Positions 37,333 through 46,876 of a stretch of 64,000 nucleotides of DNA are shown here, in pieces. The stretch spans positions 186,001-250,000 of the forward strand of contig NZ_LKET01000068.1 in NCBI RefSeq assembly GCF_001317355.1, given 5' to 3'. Source of the DNA: Oxobacter pfennigii (GTDB lineage: Bacteria > Bacillota > Clostridia > Clostridiales > Oxobacteraceae). The notes under the pieces are model-generated. The model was given only the letters and a program-made list of their open reading frames with translations, had not been told where the DNA came from and did not search any database. The position numbers and the translations under genes are program-made. How positions within the stretch are numbered: the stretch's first letter is position 1; every line of letters starts with the position of its first letter.

Positions 37333-38432
37333 CCCTTTATCACCACTCCATGTTCATATTCCCAGCTGACAAATGCATCTTTATTGTTATTGTAATCAAA
37401 TACATATCCTGCCGGCTCGCTTACGGTTATTTCTTTTCCGTTCTTTAATTGGGCTATGGTCTTTTGAATAGAACCTATATATACCCTCTCTTTTATCGTG
37501 CAGCAAACCGAATTTTTCCCCTTTTCAGGTGTTTTAGAAAATTTCATTCTTTCAGGCCGTATTGTAATTAATATGTTCTCTCCCGAACAAAGGTCTTTCT
37601 TTTCCGCATCAGCCTTTATGCTTATGTCCTGCCCGTCTTCTATTACCAAATTAATCAAATCACCCTGATAATTTTTAACTTTTGCTTCAAACATATTGGA
37701 TTCGCCGATAAAATCCGCCACGAATTTTGTATGAGGTTTTTCATATATCTCATCCGGGGTTCCCACCTGCTCGATTTTGCCGTTATTCATTACGGCAATC
37801 CTGTCCGACATGGTCAGCGCTTCTTCCTGATCATGGGTTACATATATAAATGTTATCCCCAGCTTCTGCTGAAGGTGCTTTAATTCAAACTGCATCTGCT
37901 TTCTCAATTTTAAATCCAGCGCTCCCAATGGCTCGTCCAAAAGAAGGACCTTCGGACTGTTGACAACAGCTCTTGCTATGGCAACTCTTTGTTTTTGTCC
38001 GCCGCTTAACTGGTTGGGGTACCTTAAATCATATCCCTCTAACTGCACCAGTTTTAAGACTTCGCTTACCTTTTTCTTTATTTCCTCATTGGGAACCTTT
38101 TTAATTTTAAGTCCGAATGCAACATTGCTGTACACGTTCATATGAGGAAAAAGGGCATAGCTTTGAAATACCGTATTTACATCCCGCTCATGGGGCTGCT
38201 TGTACGACACGTCCTGTCCGTCGATCAATATGCTTCCGCTTGAAGGTTCTTCGAAACCCGCAATCATCCTTAAGGTGGTAGTCTTTCCGCAGCCGCTGGG
38301 GCCTAAGAGCGTTATAAATTCACCTTTTTTAATCTTAATTGATACATCGTTAACTGCAGCCTGTTCATTTACCGTTTTCTGTTCTTTAAAAACTTTTTTT
38401 AAATTTATAAGTTGAATCATACAATCGCTCAT
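37329..38432 (-). CDS. potA: Spermidine/putrescine ABC transporter ATPase
   Basis: 367 residues. Walker A GPSGCGKTT, Q-loop VFQSYALFPHM, signature LSGGQKQRVAIARA, Walker B LLLDEPLGALD, H-loop YVTHD, and a C-terminal TOBE domain (ITIRPERMKFS). Energises PotBC. An internal ATG four codons in (38420) is an alternative start; the spacing of GGCGGTGG favours the first. Confidence 0.9.
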   Translation of the reverse strand: MSDCMIQLINLKKVFKEQKTVNEQAAVNDVSIKIKKGEFITLLGPSGCGKTTTLRMIAGFEEPSSGSILIDGQDVSYKQPHERDVNTVFQSYALFPHMNVYSNVAFGLKIKKVPNEEIKKKVSEVLKLVQLEGYDLRYPNQLSGGQKQRVAIARAVVNSPKVLLLDEPLGALDLKLRKQMQFELKHLQQKLGITFIYVTHDQEEALTMSDRIAVMNNGKIEQVGTPDEIYEKPHTKFVADFIGESNMFEAKVKNYQGDLINLVIEDGQDISIKADAEKKDLCSGENILITIRPERMKFSKTPEKGKNSVCCTIKERVYIGSIQKTIAQLKNGKEITVSEPAGYVFDYNNNKDAFVSWEYEHGVVIKG

Positions 38433-38510
38433 AAATCCACCGCCTAAGTTCAGTAATTTGTCAGTTTATCTGTGCATACTTATACATTTATTTAATATTA
38501 ACTGAATAAT

Positions 38511-38539
38511 AGTATATTCCCTAGTATTTTCATTGTCAA
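38511..38539 (-). promoter_or_regulatory. SigA promoter of potABCD
   Basis: Minus strand TTGACA (38539-38534), 17-base spacer, TATACT (38516-38511). The leader to potA is about 70 bases. The rest of 38433-38724 is AT-rich without visible genes. Confidence 0.75.
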
Positions 38540-38724
38540 TAAATATTTCAGCTTAACTTTTTCATGGATTTAAATACAAAATCAAACGAAAAAAATGTGT
38601 ATATTTATACAGTATTTCATGGCTAATCTTTTTTATATTCTAGCTTTTCTTTTTCAGATAATTTCTTTTTTCAAGTGCTGTCGAATATACATTCAAACAA
38701 GGACAATAATTTATTATTTATATT

Positions 38725-38776
38725 GCATAAAAAAAAGCCTTGATTGAATTAAAATTCAATCAAGGCTTTTTTATGC
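38725..38776 (-). terminator. Terminator after the DAHP synthase gene
   Basis: GCCTTGATTGAATT and AATTCAATCAAGGC form a perfect 14-bp stem with A-run and T-run flanks that extend the pairing; it lies immediately after the aroF stop. Confidence 0.9.
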
Positions 38777-38779
38777 TTC

Positions 38780-39790
38780 TTAAATATATTTATTGTTTAT
38801 TTTTGCAATTTCTTTCAGGGATTTTATAAGGGTTCCGAAGGTCTCAGGACGTATTGAATGCTCACCGTCGCATTTTGCGTTTGAAGGGTCATTGTGGACT
38901 TCTATCATAAGCCCGTCTGCCCCGGCAGCCGCTGCTGCCTTTGACAATGGCTCCACCATCCACCATGCCCCTGAGGCATGGCTGGGGTCTACTATTACCG
39001 GAAGATGGCTCATTTTCTTCAATGCAGGTATGGAGCTTACATCAAAAGTGCTCCTTGTGCTTGTTTCAAAAGTCCTTATTCCCCTTTCACAAAGTATTAC
39101 ATTATTATTCCCTTCTGCCATTATATATTCTGCTGCCATTAAAAACTCCTGAAAAGTGGAGGACTGGCCTCTTTTTAATATCACCGGCTTGCCGGACTTG
39201 CCGGCTTCCTTTAAAAGCTCAAAGTTTTGCATATTTCTTGAGCCTATGGTAAATACATCGGCATATTGGGAGGTTTCTTCAATATTCCTTGCCGACATGA
39301 CTTCGGTTACAAGGGGAAGGCCTGTATTATGTTTTGCAAGCTTTAATATATCGATTACTTCTTCTTCACTAATAGTTCTATAGGGAAGGGATCTTGGCTT
39401 AAATACGTCTCCCCGCAAAAATGAAGCTCCCATTTCCTTAACCTGCTTGGAGAGAATCAATATCTGCTCCTCACTTTCAATGGAGCAGGTACCTGCGATT
39501 ATCGCCATGGTATCTTTGCCTATTTTGCTTTCATTGACCAATATTTCTGTATCCTCGGGATGAAAAAGCCTGTTTGCAAGCTTGAAAGGGTCCTGTACCC
39601 GAAGGAGCGATTCCACATTTCTGTCGGCCTGTATTACGCTTGGGTCTATTTTCGTTGTATCGCCTACAAGGCCGAAAACACAATAACTGGTTCCCTGAAT
39701 TATATTTACCGCTACCCCCAGTTCTTCTAATCTGTTTTTCATTTTTTCAATTTCAGTTGCCGGTGTACCTGGTTTTAAAGTTATTATCAT
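38780..39790 (-). CDS. aroF: 3-deoxy-7-phosphoheptulonate (DAHP) synthase
   Basis: First step of the shikimate pathway: phosphoenolpyruvate plus erythrose 4-phosphate. 336 residues: an N-terminal ferredoxin-like domain (about 1-70, MIITLKPGTPATEIE) as in AroF/AroA proteins of Firmicutes and Thermotoga, then the barrel with AGTCSIESEEQ, RGDVFKPRSLPYRT, LKRGQSSTFQEF and the metal-binding VDPSHASG. The N-terminal domain is the usual feedback-inhibition site. AGGAGG precedes the ATG. Apparently a single-gene transcript. Confidence 0.94.
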   Translation of the reverse strand: MIITLKPGTPATEIEKMKNRLEELGVAVNIIQGTSYCVFGLVGDTTKIDPSVIQADRNVESLLRVQDPFKLANRLFHPEDTEILVNESKIGKDTMAIIAGTCSIESEEQILILSKQVKEMGASFLRGDVFKPRSLPYRTISEEEVIDILKLAKHNTGLPLVTEVMSARNIEETSQYADVFTIGSRNMQNFELLKEAGKSGKPVILKRGQSSTFQEFLMAAEYIMAEGNNNVILCERGIRTFETSTRSTFDVSSIPALKKMSHLPVIVDPSHASGAWWMVEPLSKAAAAAGADGLMIEVHNDPSNAKCDGEHSIRPETFGTLIKSLKEIAKINNKYI

Positions 39791-39879
39791 ACCCTTGCCT
39801 CCTTAAGTATGCAAAAGGAAGACTCATGTTTTGAATCTCCCTGTTATTTAAAATATACTGTTTTCCATAAATTGTTTTA

Positions 39880-39907
39880 ATTATACCAGAAGAAAGTCAA
39901 ATGTCAA
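39880..39907 (-). promoter_or_regulatory. SigA promoter of aroF
   Basis: Minus strand TTGACA (39907-39902), 16-base spacer, perfect TATAAT (39885-39880), about 90 bases before the start codon. No T-box or other leader structure is apparent. Confidence 0.8.
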
Positions 39908-39978
39908 TATACCGTTAAATATATAGGGATTTAAGGTATATTGAATTTAATCGGCCTTGTCATTTATAAATCTAAGGC

Positions 39979-41760
39979 TTAAAAGCCCGAAATCTCGTGT
40001 TCCGTCCATTCATCCGTATTATAATTTATGCCCCTGATTGTAATATCCGACTGAAGCTTTTGTATCCTGTCCTTGTTTTTGCCCGTTCCATTGGCAGCAG
40101 GGATGGTAACTGACTGTATGAAGGTATCATTTCCTGCCTTTATTATATATATGTATTCATTAAGAAGGCTCTCTAAATTGTGAACCTTATTAAAAGCAGG
40201 CCCGGATAAAGCTTTTACGGCATTTATATCATATTCCTTTTGTATTTTATAAATCACAGCGCCCTTTACTTCAGCTGATTTTATTTTAACATGGGCCAGT
40301 CCTGCTGCTATATCGCCGTCAATTGAATATTTTCCCGTGTAATTTAATACTGTGTTTTTTATTTCGTTTCCATAAAATCCTGCCGTCATATCTATTTTTA
40401 TATGGCTTATGGGTTCGTAGGCAGATACCTTGTCTTCATCGTTTGTTCCACCAGTTTCATATTCACTGCCGCCCTTTGAAACGTCAAAAGCCTTTGTAAT
40501 TTGGGTTGCAAAATCATACTTTTTCGTCCTTAACTCTTTTACGGAATCAAAATTATAAAAGCTTTCAGAGGATGCTATTCTGCCTAAATATTTGCTTAAA
40601 TAATTGCTGTCCAGTTCGAAGGATTCAAGCATGGTTTCTATATTGCTTTTTTTAGCCGAATCCTTATATTTATCTTCCTTTATTGTAGCAGATACCAAAT
40701 ATTTATAACCGTTTCCTATTATATAAAGGTTGTCTTTAACATAGGAATTGTTTGTCATGGTATTAAAAGTAACCGTCACACGCCATGCATCCATATTCCG
40801 CCTATTTTCCCGGTTATACTTTAGTATTTTATAAACATTGCTGTCATAGTTATCCTTTAATCTTTCAATCTCTAAAGCTGCCCACTCCTTTGCGCTTTCA
40901 CCTATATCAGCCGAGCTTATAAGGCTTACGGATATACCCTCCTGTATAACAGAATTATCTATATTTTCTGCTTTTACCTCATTACTTAGCTCCTCATCAG
41001 TGTATAAGGCCCTAAAATTTTGATTGCGGCCATTTTCAATGCCTTGGGCTCTCCAATAAGGATTTAATGAAATCTTCCAGCCATAGATTGAGTTTATATA
41101 TTCTCTCTTTGTACTCACCCTATCTGACAATTCTTTTATATAGGTATTATTATCGTAGGAAGGTTTAAAAGAATTTATAAGCTTGTCAAACATATCCTCA
41201 TGACTCTTATAAAAATCCCCTGTCATCAGCACGGATAGATTATATATGTAATCATTTTCGATATATATCCTGTTTTCCACATAATCGCTGAATTCATTCC
41301 CGGAGCCCTCCACCGTATAATAATCATAAAAGGTGTTTGTCTTTATTATTTTTATATATCTTTGACCGGAATTATCCGATACAATGTCAACATATAATTC
41401 CCTGTCCCCCCATACCGGATAGTTATCCTTCCTGGAGCTGTTTTCCAATTTGTAGAGCATGTCTTCCAGCGATAAGCGCTCCTCATTTTTGCTTACCTCC
41501 AAAAGAATTTCAGATTGGTAACTTGCGGTAGACATATAAAAAAAATTGGCGTTGTCGGATTTATAAATTATACCGTCATCGGGAAGATACATTGACCATT
41601 TATATACCTGGCTCCCCACCTCGCTCTTTAACATATCCTCCTTATTTGAAAACACCTCATACAAATCTATTTTTCCGTCATCGTCTATAGCAAAAGCCCT
41701 TGCCGGAACAATATTTAATGTTATAAGTATACAAGCAATGAAATATAAAACTCTTTTCAA
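39979..41760 (-). CDS. Exported protein of unknown function, downstream of HtrA
   Basis: 593 residues with an N-terminal signal peptide ending near ARAFA. I do not recognise the family. Two similar segments (about 45-200 and 215-385 of the mature protein) each begin with a W-x-hydrophobic strand (YKWSMYLPDDG, YGWKISLNPYW) and end in a helix followed by SF (KLINSFKP, TMLESFEL), suggestive of tandem PsbP-like domains; the last 150 residues are different. The frame opens at ATG 41778, but AGGTGAAGGT favours the TTG at 41760. It directly follows the HtrA gene, so it may be a substrate or partner. Confidence 0.7.
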   Translation of the reverse strand: MKRVLYFIACILITLNIVPARAFAIDDDGKIDLYEVFSNKEDMLKSEVGSQVYKWSMYLPDDGIIYKSDNANFFYMSTASYQSEILLEVSKNEERLSLEDMLYKLENSSRKDNYPVWGDRELYVDIVSDNSGQRYIKIIKTNTFYDYYTVEGSGNEFSDYVENRIYIENDYIYNLSVLMTGDFYKSHEDMFDKLINSFKPSYDNNTYIKELSDRVSTKREYINSIYGWKISLNPYWRAQGIENGRNQNFRALYTDEELSNEVKAENIDNSVIQEGISVSLISSADIGESAKEWAALEIERLKDNYDSNVYKILKYNRENRRNMDAWRVTVTFNTMTNNSYVKDNLYIIGNGYKYLVSATIKEDKYKDSAKKSNIETMLESFELDSNYLSKYLGRIASSESFYNFDSVKELRTKKYDFATQITKAFDVSKGGSEYETGGTNDEDKVSAYEPISHIKIDMTAGFYGNEIKNTVLNYTGKYSIDGDIAAGLAHVKIKSAEVKGAVIYKIQKEYDINAVKALSGPAFNKVHNLESLLNEYIYIIKAGNDTFIQSVTIPAANGTGKNKDRIQKLQSDITIRGINYNTDEWTEHEISGF

Positions 41761-41785
41761 ACCTTCACCTTCCTTCATCCTTTTA

Positions 41786-42835
41786 TTATTGAGGCATTCC
41801 TTTTAAAATTACTGTAAACTCTAATTTGCTGCCCCCTCTGTCAACGCTCATCTTTACTTCATCTCCCGGCAGATGATCCTTTAATATTTCATTGTACTGG
41901 GCAATGGATGAAGTTTTTTTATCATCTATTGCTTCCAGCATATCCCCTTCTTTAATTTTCCCATAGGCAATGCTGTCTTTTTTGACCGCTACAACTTTCA
42001 GCCCCTGATTGGTGGGTATGCCCAGCATTGCCGCCCAATTTTCCTCAAATTCTATACCGGTATAGCAGCGCATTATTTTTCCGTAGTTTTCGTAATGCTT
42101 AAGGAAATAATTTATGTTATCGACGGGAATGGAGAAATTTACTCCCTGGTAAAACATATATCCTAAGGTATTTATGCCCACAAGCTTTCCCTCCATATTG
42201 ATAAGGGGACCGCCGCTGTTTCCGGGGTTTATGGAAGCATCTGTCTGAAGGTACATATACATTCCGTCTACCGGCCTGTTCAAGCCGCTTATAATGCCCT
42301 TTGTGGCGCTGTTTCTGTAGCTGAAGAACATGGGTGTGCCTATAGCCAGCACATCACTGCCTACTTTTAAATCCTCATCCTTTGCAAACTCAATGGCTAT
42401 CATACCGCTCCTGTTTATTTTTAAAAGGGCCAAATCTATATCCTTGTCGGTATAAAGAAGATTAGCCTTATATACATTGCCGTCATATGTAACAACATAA
42501 ATATCTTCAAGGCCGTCTATGACATGGTTGTTTGTAAGTATCCTTCCGTCTTTGTCTATTATAACTCCTGAGCCAAACTGGATATTTGCAGGGTATTTTG
42601 AATACATCTGCTCGTCCTCATTAATTTTAGTATTATTTCCTATGATTGCAACAACAGTCGGGTTGATTTCCTCTATTATATCCGCTACTTCTTTTTTATC
42701 CTTTTCAAATTGCTCTTGCACCGCCTGAGCTTCTTTTATGCTGTTATTATTTATGTTTTCCTGAGCAGCAGCCGGAATGGCTTTTAGTGTCAGTAAAAGC
42801 ATAACCGCCGCAATTAATAGGCCTGCCTTTCTCAT
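41786..42835 (-). CDS. HtrA-type serine protease with C-terminal PDZ domain
   Basis: 349 residues, signal peptide (AIPAAAQ), so it acts outside the membrane. The trypsin-like triad is complete: His104 in TNNHVIDG, Asp134 in DIDLALLKI, Ser207 in NPGNSGGP. The PDZ domain covers about 255-345 (GLKVVAVKKDSIAYGKIKEGDMLEAIDD). Such proteases degrade or check exported proteins. GGGGGG precedes the ATG. Confidence 0.92.
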   Translation of the reverse strand: MRKAGLLIAAVMLLLTLKAIPAAAQENINNNSIKEAQAVQEQFEKDKKEVADIIEEINPTVVAIIGNNTKINEDEQMYSKYPANIQFGSGVIIDKDGRILTNNHVIDGLEDIYVVTYDGNVYKANLLYTDKDIDLALLKINRSGMIAIEFAKDEDLKVGSDVLAIGTPMFFSYRNSATKGIISGLNRPVDGMYMYLQTDASINPGNSGGPLINMEGKLVGINTLGYMFYQGVNFSIPVDNINYFLKHYENYGKIMRCYTGIEFEENWAAMLGIPTNQGLKVVAVKKDSIAYGKIKEGDMLEAIDDKKTSSIAQYNEILKDHLPGDEVKMSVDRGGSKLEFTVILKGMPQ

Positions 42836-42859
42836 TTTTTATCCCCCCAATAAAATATT

Positions 42860-42900
42860 TACCATATTAAAACCCCAATATATTAATATAAAATATGGTA
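42860..42900 (-). repeat. Inverted repeat in the htrA leader
   Basis: TACCATATT and AATATGGTA, 9-bp arms with a 23-base loop, 25-65 bases upstream of the htrA-like start. No T-run follows, so it could be an operator or a leader hairpin. Confidence 0.4.
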
Positions 42901-42948
42901 TCTTTTTATGTTGATATTTTAACACGAAAGAAATTATCCAACATATAT

Positions 42949-42980
42949 AAAAAGCCTTGCAAATATCTACAAAGCTTTTT
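42949..42980 (-). terminator. Terminator after the 622-residue membrane protein gene
   Basis: AAAAAGCCTTG / CAAAGCTTTTT stem with one mismatch and a 10-base loop; T-rich on the minus strand. Confidence 0.75.
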
Positions 42981-43000
42981 GTATATTATTGCTGCTTATG

Positions 43001-44869
43001 TTATTCCACTTGAGGAAGGTCAAAATCTTCAGCTTTTTTAACCTCAGCAAAGCTTATCCGAAGACTCTGTCCATATTTCAAATTATTCTCTGTATATATG
43101 TTCTTATACTGTTCACCTGCTATAAGATTATAAAATACCCTATAAACAGAACTATTATCATTATCTATATTAAGGGTGTTCATGGTTTGCAGTGTAACAT
43201 TATAATGAAAATTTAAGTATGTGCTTCTCTCCTGTTCTTGATTTTCCATGCCGAAATAATTATTGAGATTGAAAGGCACACCAACAACAGATCTTTGTAC
43301 AATTATTCCTTCATAAGTCCCACCAAAAGCACCAGTCGATACTACTTCCCCGTGAAAAATGCTTACATCATCTGGAAAAAGCAGCATATTGACTGCCTCT
43401 GCCAATTGTTCATCCTTATAAGATTTTTTAATAAAACCGCTGTCAGTACTTCTGTAAATTATAACCTCAGCGCCCTCAACCGATAAATAGTATGTTTTAT
43501 TTATTCTTCTTATCAGACCTTGGGGATTTACTACCGGTTCAAGAGCAGCTATCCTGGCTTTCTTTTGGGATTTAATTATATCAATTGTATAATCTGAATT
43601 TATGTCCTGAGGTATATTTTGAGGCCTTTCTTTATCACCTTGGGTATAGCGGCTTGAGATGCCTGCAAGCAACCTATAGCTGCCGACATTTTGTATATTG
43701 TCTACAAGCCAGGTTTGAATTAAGGCATTGTTTTCTTGTAGTGCCTTTTCGCTGCTGATTTTTAAATGATAAGCCATAAGTCCGGAGCTTACTGATAATA
43801 AGAATAAAGCTGCCAAAAAGGCAAGTATGGTTTTGTTTATCTTCACTTTGACTTTATTATCCTTGCTGATTGTTATATGATGTTTAAACATACAAAATCC
43901 TAAAAATATTTTACCGAAAACTATTATTGAGGAAATTACATTTAAAAGTATTAGTTTCCCAAATGCTGTCTGTAAAGCAGGTGTATGAAAATATACCATT
44001 ATGTAATTGATAAAAGATAATAATCCCAATGACAGACTAATCAGCCCGTGTATCACCGTAATTATTCCTGTTGTCATAATGACAGTTTCATTTTTAAGCA
44101 TTTTTAAAGGAGCTGCTTTATAGGATTTTTTGATTTTTAATATTAAGACTGCAATAATTATTACGGTCATAGCTGCCCATGAAGTATTTCTTATATATAA
44201 ATAAAAACTGTTAGATCCATCACTCATTCCAGGTATAAATATAATTATTTTATCTAAAAGGGAAAATAAAATTGTAATTACCGTGAACATCAAAGCAATA
44301 CATAGTGGCTCTGAATCTTGATTATTTTTAAAAATTTTAATCCAGTAAAATCCTAAAGCAATCTGGCATAAAGTTACTATTACGGGAATTGAATAGTTGA
44401 TTATAGATGTTATTAATGCCGCCGTGCTCCACACATCAGATGTCATGAAATCAATTAAACTTTTTGTATTAGAATATAAGTGAGGAAGGGAAGTTGACAA
44501 ATTAATAAGCCCCGTTATAGCTATCAAAATCCCAGTTGCAAAACGGATATATTCACCATCCGATTTATCCGGGAATCCTTCTTGATTTAGCTTTTTAATA
44601 TTATCCTTTAAAAACAAAAGGATTATGGCTGCAAATATAATTGTTAGTATATTGCCTAAAAAAAGGGCTCCTATTGTATTTAAAATTCTTTCAAATGTTC
44701 CGCTGTGGTTAAAAATTATACCGCTAAAAATAACCTCAGCCGTTATTCTTAAAATTGAGAATGTACTTATGATTACAGTAAACAAAAAAGCAATGCGCAA
44801 AGTAGTGATTTTGTCCCTTTCCTTCATCATAAACATCACCGACGGTATCGTAATATCTTTCTGCTTCAT
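43001..44869 (-). CDS. Polytopic membrane protein of unknown function
   Basis: 622 residues, not recognised. About nine hydrophobic segments fill residues 20-370, and the last 250 residues are hydrophilic and probably face outside (NNALIQTWLVDNIQNVG... to ...FDLPQVE). The ribosome binding site is weak (AGGT close to the ATG), and a TATAAT lies only about 20 bases before the start codon. Monocistronic, convergent with nothing; it may be a cell-envelope or sensor protein. Confidence 0.65.
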   Translation of the reverse strand: MKQKDITIPSVMFMMKERDKITTLRIAFLFTVIISTFSILRITAEVIFSGIIFNHSGTFERILNTIGALFLGNILTIIFAAIILLFLKDNIKKLNQEGFPDKSDGEYIRFATGILIAITGLINLSTSLPHLYSNTKSLIDFMTSDVWSTAALITSIINYSIPVIVTLCQIALGFYWIKIFKNNQDSEPLCIALMFTVITILFSLLDKIIIFIPGMSDGSNSFYLYIRNTSWAAMTVIIIAVLILKIKKSYKAAPLKMLKNETVIMTTGIITVIHGLISLSLGLLSFINYIMVYFHTPALQTAFGKLILLNVISSIIVFGKIFLGFCMFKHHITISKDNKVKVKINKTILAFLAALFLLSVSSGLMAYHLKISSEKALQENNALIQTWLVDNIQNVGSYRLLAGISSRYTQGDKERPQNIPQDINSDYTIDIIKSQKKARIAALEPVVNPQGLIRRINKTYYLSVEGAEVIIYRSTDSGFIKKSYKDEQLAEAVNMLLFPDDVSIFHGEVVSTGAFGGTYEGIIVQRSVVGVPFNLNNYFGMENQEQERSTYLNFHYNVTLQTMNTLNIDNDNSSVYRVFYNLIAGEQYKNIYTENNLKYGQSLRISFAEVKKAEDFDLPQVE

Positions 44870-44947
44870 TTACCTATACCAAATTATAGCAAATAAATAT
44901 TAACATGGTATAAACTTTAGATTAACAATACTTAGAAACACCGAATT

Positions 44948-45412
44948 TTACTTTCTTATGCTTATAACCGCACCGCCGTTTGCCTTCTTTAAATCACTGC
45001 TTTTAATTCTTACCAGGGAATGGGTGGAACCACCTCCGGTATATACTATTTCTTTTTCCATTACCCTTGGGTCTATGACAAAGGAGGCTTTGTATCCGAA
45101 GGAAGGTACACCTCCGCAGGGATAACCTGTATATTTTAAAATCTCATCCTCATTTGCAACTTTAGGCATATTTATGCCCAATGCCTTTCCGACCTTTGTC
45201 CTGCTGGCTCTGTCTTCACCTTTTACTATTGCAACAATCAAATTGTTTTCTTCATCTATCATGCATATGTTTTTTACAAAGTCCTCAGGTGTTGCCCCGC
45301 AGGCTAAAGCTGCTTCGGAAACAGAATGACAGGATTGGGTAAAGGCAAGATGCTCTGCAGCTATTTTATTTTCCCGTATATATTTTTTTAGTTTCTCTTC
45401 AAATTCTTTCAT
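44948..45412 (-). CDS. YbaK/EbsC-type aminoacyl-tRNA deacylase domain protein
   Basis: 154 residues, a single YbaK/ProX domain: helical N-terminus, AFTQSCHSVSEAALACGATPEDFVKNIC, the conserved GEDRASRTKVGKALG, and GYPCGGVPSFGYK. Family members hydrolyse mischarged tRNAs in trans; which amino acid is removed cannot be told from sequence. Third gene of the ogt-alkA-ybaK run. Confidence 0.85.
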   Translation of the reverse strand: MKEFEEKLKKYIRENKIAAEHLAFTQSCHSVSEAALACGATPEDFVKNICMIDEENNLIVAIVKGEDRASRTKVGKALGINMPKVANEDEILKYTGYPCGGVPSFGYKASFVIDPRVMEKEIVYTGGGSTHSLVRIKSSDLKKANGGAVISIRK

Positions 45413-45425
45413 ATGTTTACCTCTC

Positions 45426-46028
45426 TTACATAACGGACAGTGCCCAAAGATAAAGGGAGGCTACCGACCCGTAAGGCGAATACCTTTTCCTGTATCTTTC
45501 AAACCTTTCTTTTGTAAGCTCCTTGTGTCCGTATAAATTCATCATACCCCTTTGAATGGCTAAATCCTTGTAGCTTAACACGTCAGGGCGGCAAAGTGAA
45601 AATATTAAAAGCATTTCAGCCGTCCACACTCCCACTCCGTGCAATGATGAAAGCTTTTTTATTATTTCCTCATCGCTTAATTTATAAAGATTTTCAAAAT
45701 CCACTTCTTTTGAAAGCGCTGCCTGTGCAATTCCTTTTATGTATCCTGCCTTTTTTAATGACATGCCGCAGCCTTGTATTTCCGATATATCTTTATCAGC
45801 TATAGCCTCTGGCGTGACACTTCCAAGTAAATTTTGAAGCCTGTTCCATACAGTTTCAGCAGCCTTGCCGGAAATTTGCTGGCTTATAATGCTCGATACG
45901 AGGGCAGCAAATGTATCTTTTGTGATTCCGCGCTTTATGATGCCGATTTTATCAATTGCCGCGGCTAACTTTCTGTCCTTCTTTTTTAAATAATCCATTT
46001 CCCTTTGCCCGTATTCAAAAATATCCAC
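45426..46028 (-). CDS. DNA-3-methyladenine glycosylase, AlkA-like
   Basis: 200 residues of HhH-GPD fold: SSIISQQISGKAAETVW, the helix-hairpin-helix LHGVGVWTAEMLLIF and a catalytic-type aspartate in SYKDLAIQRG. It lacks the N-terminal domain of E. coli AlkA, as in short bacterial forms. It excises alkylated bases. It starts 2 bp after ogt, so direct-reversal and base-excision repair of alkylation damage are expressed together. Confidence 0.9.
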   Translation of the reverse strand: MDIFEYGQREMDYLKKKDRKLAAAIDKIGIIKRGITKDTFAALVSSIISQQISGKAAETVWNRLQNLLGSVTPEAIADKDISEIQGCGMSLKKAGYIKGIAQAALSKEVDFENLYKLSDEEIIKKLSSLHGVGVWTAEMLLIFSLCRPDVLSYKDLAIQRGMMNLYGHKELTKERFERYRKRYSPYGSVASLYLWALSVM

Positions 46029-46029
46029 C

Positions 46030-46488
46030 TTATCTCTCCTCTATAGAAAGCAATGTTTTTTTCAATTCCAATCCTCCGCCATAGCCTATAAGAGAACCAT
46101 TTTTCCCAATAACCCTGTGGCAGGGAATTATAATTGGAATAGGATTTCTGTTATTTGCAAGGCCAACAGCCCTGGCGGCTTTGGGAGACCCTATTTTTTC
46201 TGCAATATCTTTATAGGACGCAGTCTCTCCGTAAGGTATCTCACATAGGGCAATCCATACCTTTTTCATAAATTCCGTGCCCTTGGGATTAAGGGGAAGA
46301 GAAAATTCCTTCAGTTGACCTTTCAAATAACTTTGAAGCTGATTGTTTGCCTCCTTTAAAATTGGCGCTTCAGCTATTTCCATATCTAAAGACAGCTTTT
46401 CATTCGGGAAGTACACATTTGTTATTTCACCATTATTTTCTGCTATGCAAATTTCACCTAAAATACTCTCATAAAAATATGCCGGCAT
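46030..46488 (-). CDS. ogt: Methylated-DNA-[protein]-cysteine S-methyltransferase
   Basis: 152 residues. It transfers the methyl group from O6-methylguanine to its own cysteine, in the motif IIPCHRVIG; the preceding ARAVGLANNRNP and TEFMKKVWIALCEIPYGETASYKDIA segments are the DNA-binding part. First of the three-gene repair cluster. Confidence 0.94.
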   Translation of the reverse strand: MPAYFYESILGEICIAENNGEITNVYFPNEKLSLDMEIAEAPILKEANNQLQSYLKGQLKEFSLPLNPKGTEFMKKVWIALCEIPYGETASYKDIAEKIGSPKAARAVGLANNRNPIPIIIPCHRVIGKNGSLIGYGGGLELKKTLLSIEER

Positions 46489-46556
46489 ATTTTACCCTCC
46501 TCATCTTTTAAAACTATTACCTTGATTTATTCTATCATAAAACAAACTTAAAATGT

Positions 46557-46584
46557 AAAAGGCTCCGATATAGGAGCCTATCTT
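46557..46584 (-). terminator. Terminator after the 83-residue small protein gene
   Basis: GGCTCC / GGAGCC stem with a 6-base loop, then TTTTAC on the minus strand. Confidence 0.75.
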
Positions 46585-46587
46585 TTA

Positions 46588-46839
46588 TTAATAAATTTGG
46601 CTGAAAAATGCATCTAAATTGTAGTTGCCAGCATTGGAATTTGTGTTGTTGGCTGCATTTGTGGTATTGTTATTTGCAGCTATATCCGATACATCCTCGG
46701 TAGCAGTCAAATTCCTGCCGTTGTTTACTCCAATTTCATTGGTCTGAAAATTATCACATACGCAACTGCCGCCTCTTGAGCATCTGCAACTGGCAACATT
46801 TGCTCTTGCTGTTATATTTCCTACATTGCCTCCTGCCAT
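46588..46839 (-). CDS. Small cysteine- and asparagine-rich protein, unknown
   Basis: 83 residues with AGAGGTG at good spacing, so likely real. A cysteine cluster (SCRCSRGGSCVC, residues 17-28) is followed by an Asn/Ala/Thr-rich stretch (about 52-70) and a final NLDAFFSQIY. I do not recognise a family; composition and the cysteine cluster resemble small spore-coat or surface proteins. It has its own terminator and an upstream CATATATA box, so it is a single-gene unit. Confidence 0.65.
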   Translation of the reverse strand: MAGGNVGNITARANVASCRCSRGGSCVCDNFQTNEIGVNNGRNLTATEDVSDIAANNNTTNAANNTNSNAGNYNLDAFFSQIY

Positions 46840-46876
46840 AAAATCACCTCTGTTTTTTATCTCAATATATTATATT

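Noticed and set aside
39791-39879. Possible T-box before the DAHP synthase gene
   Set aside because: Leader is only about 90 bases and has no specifier loop or GGTGGTACCGCG-type sequence.
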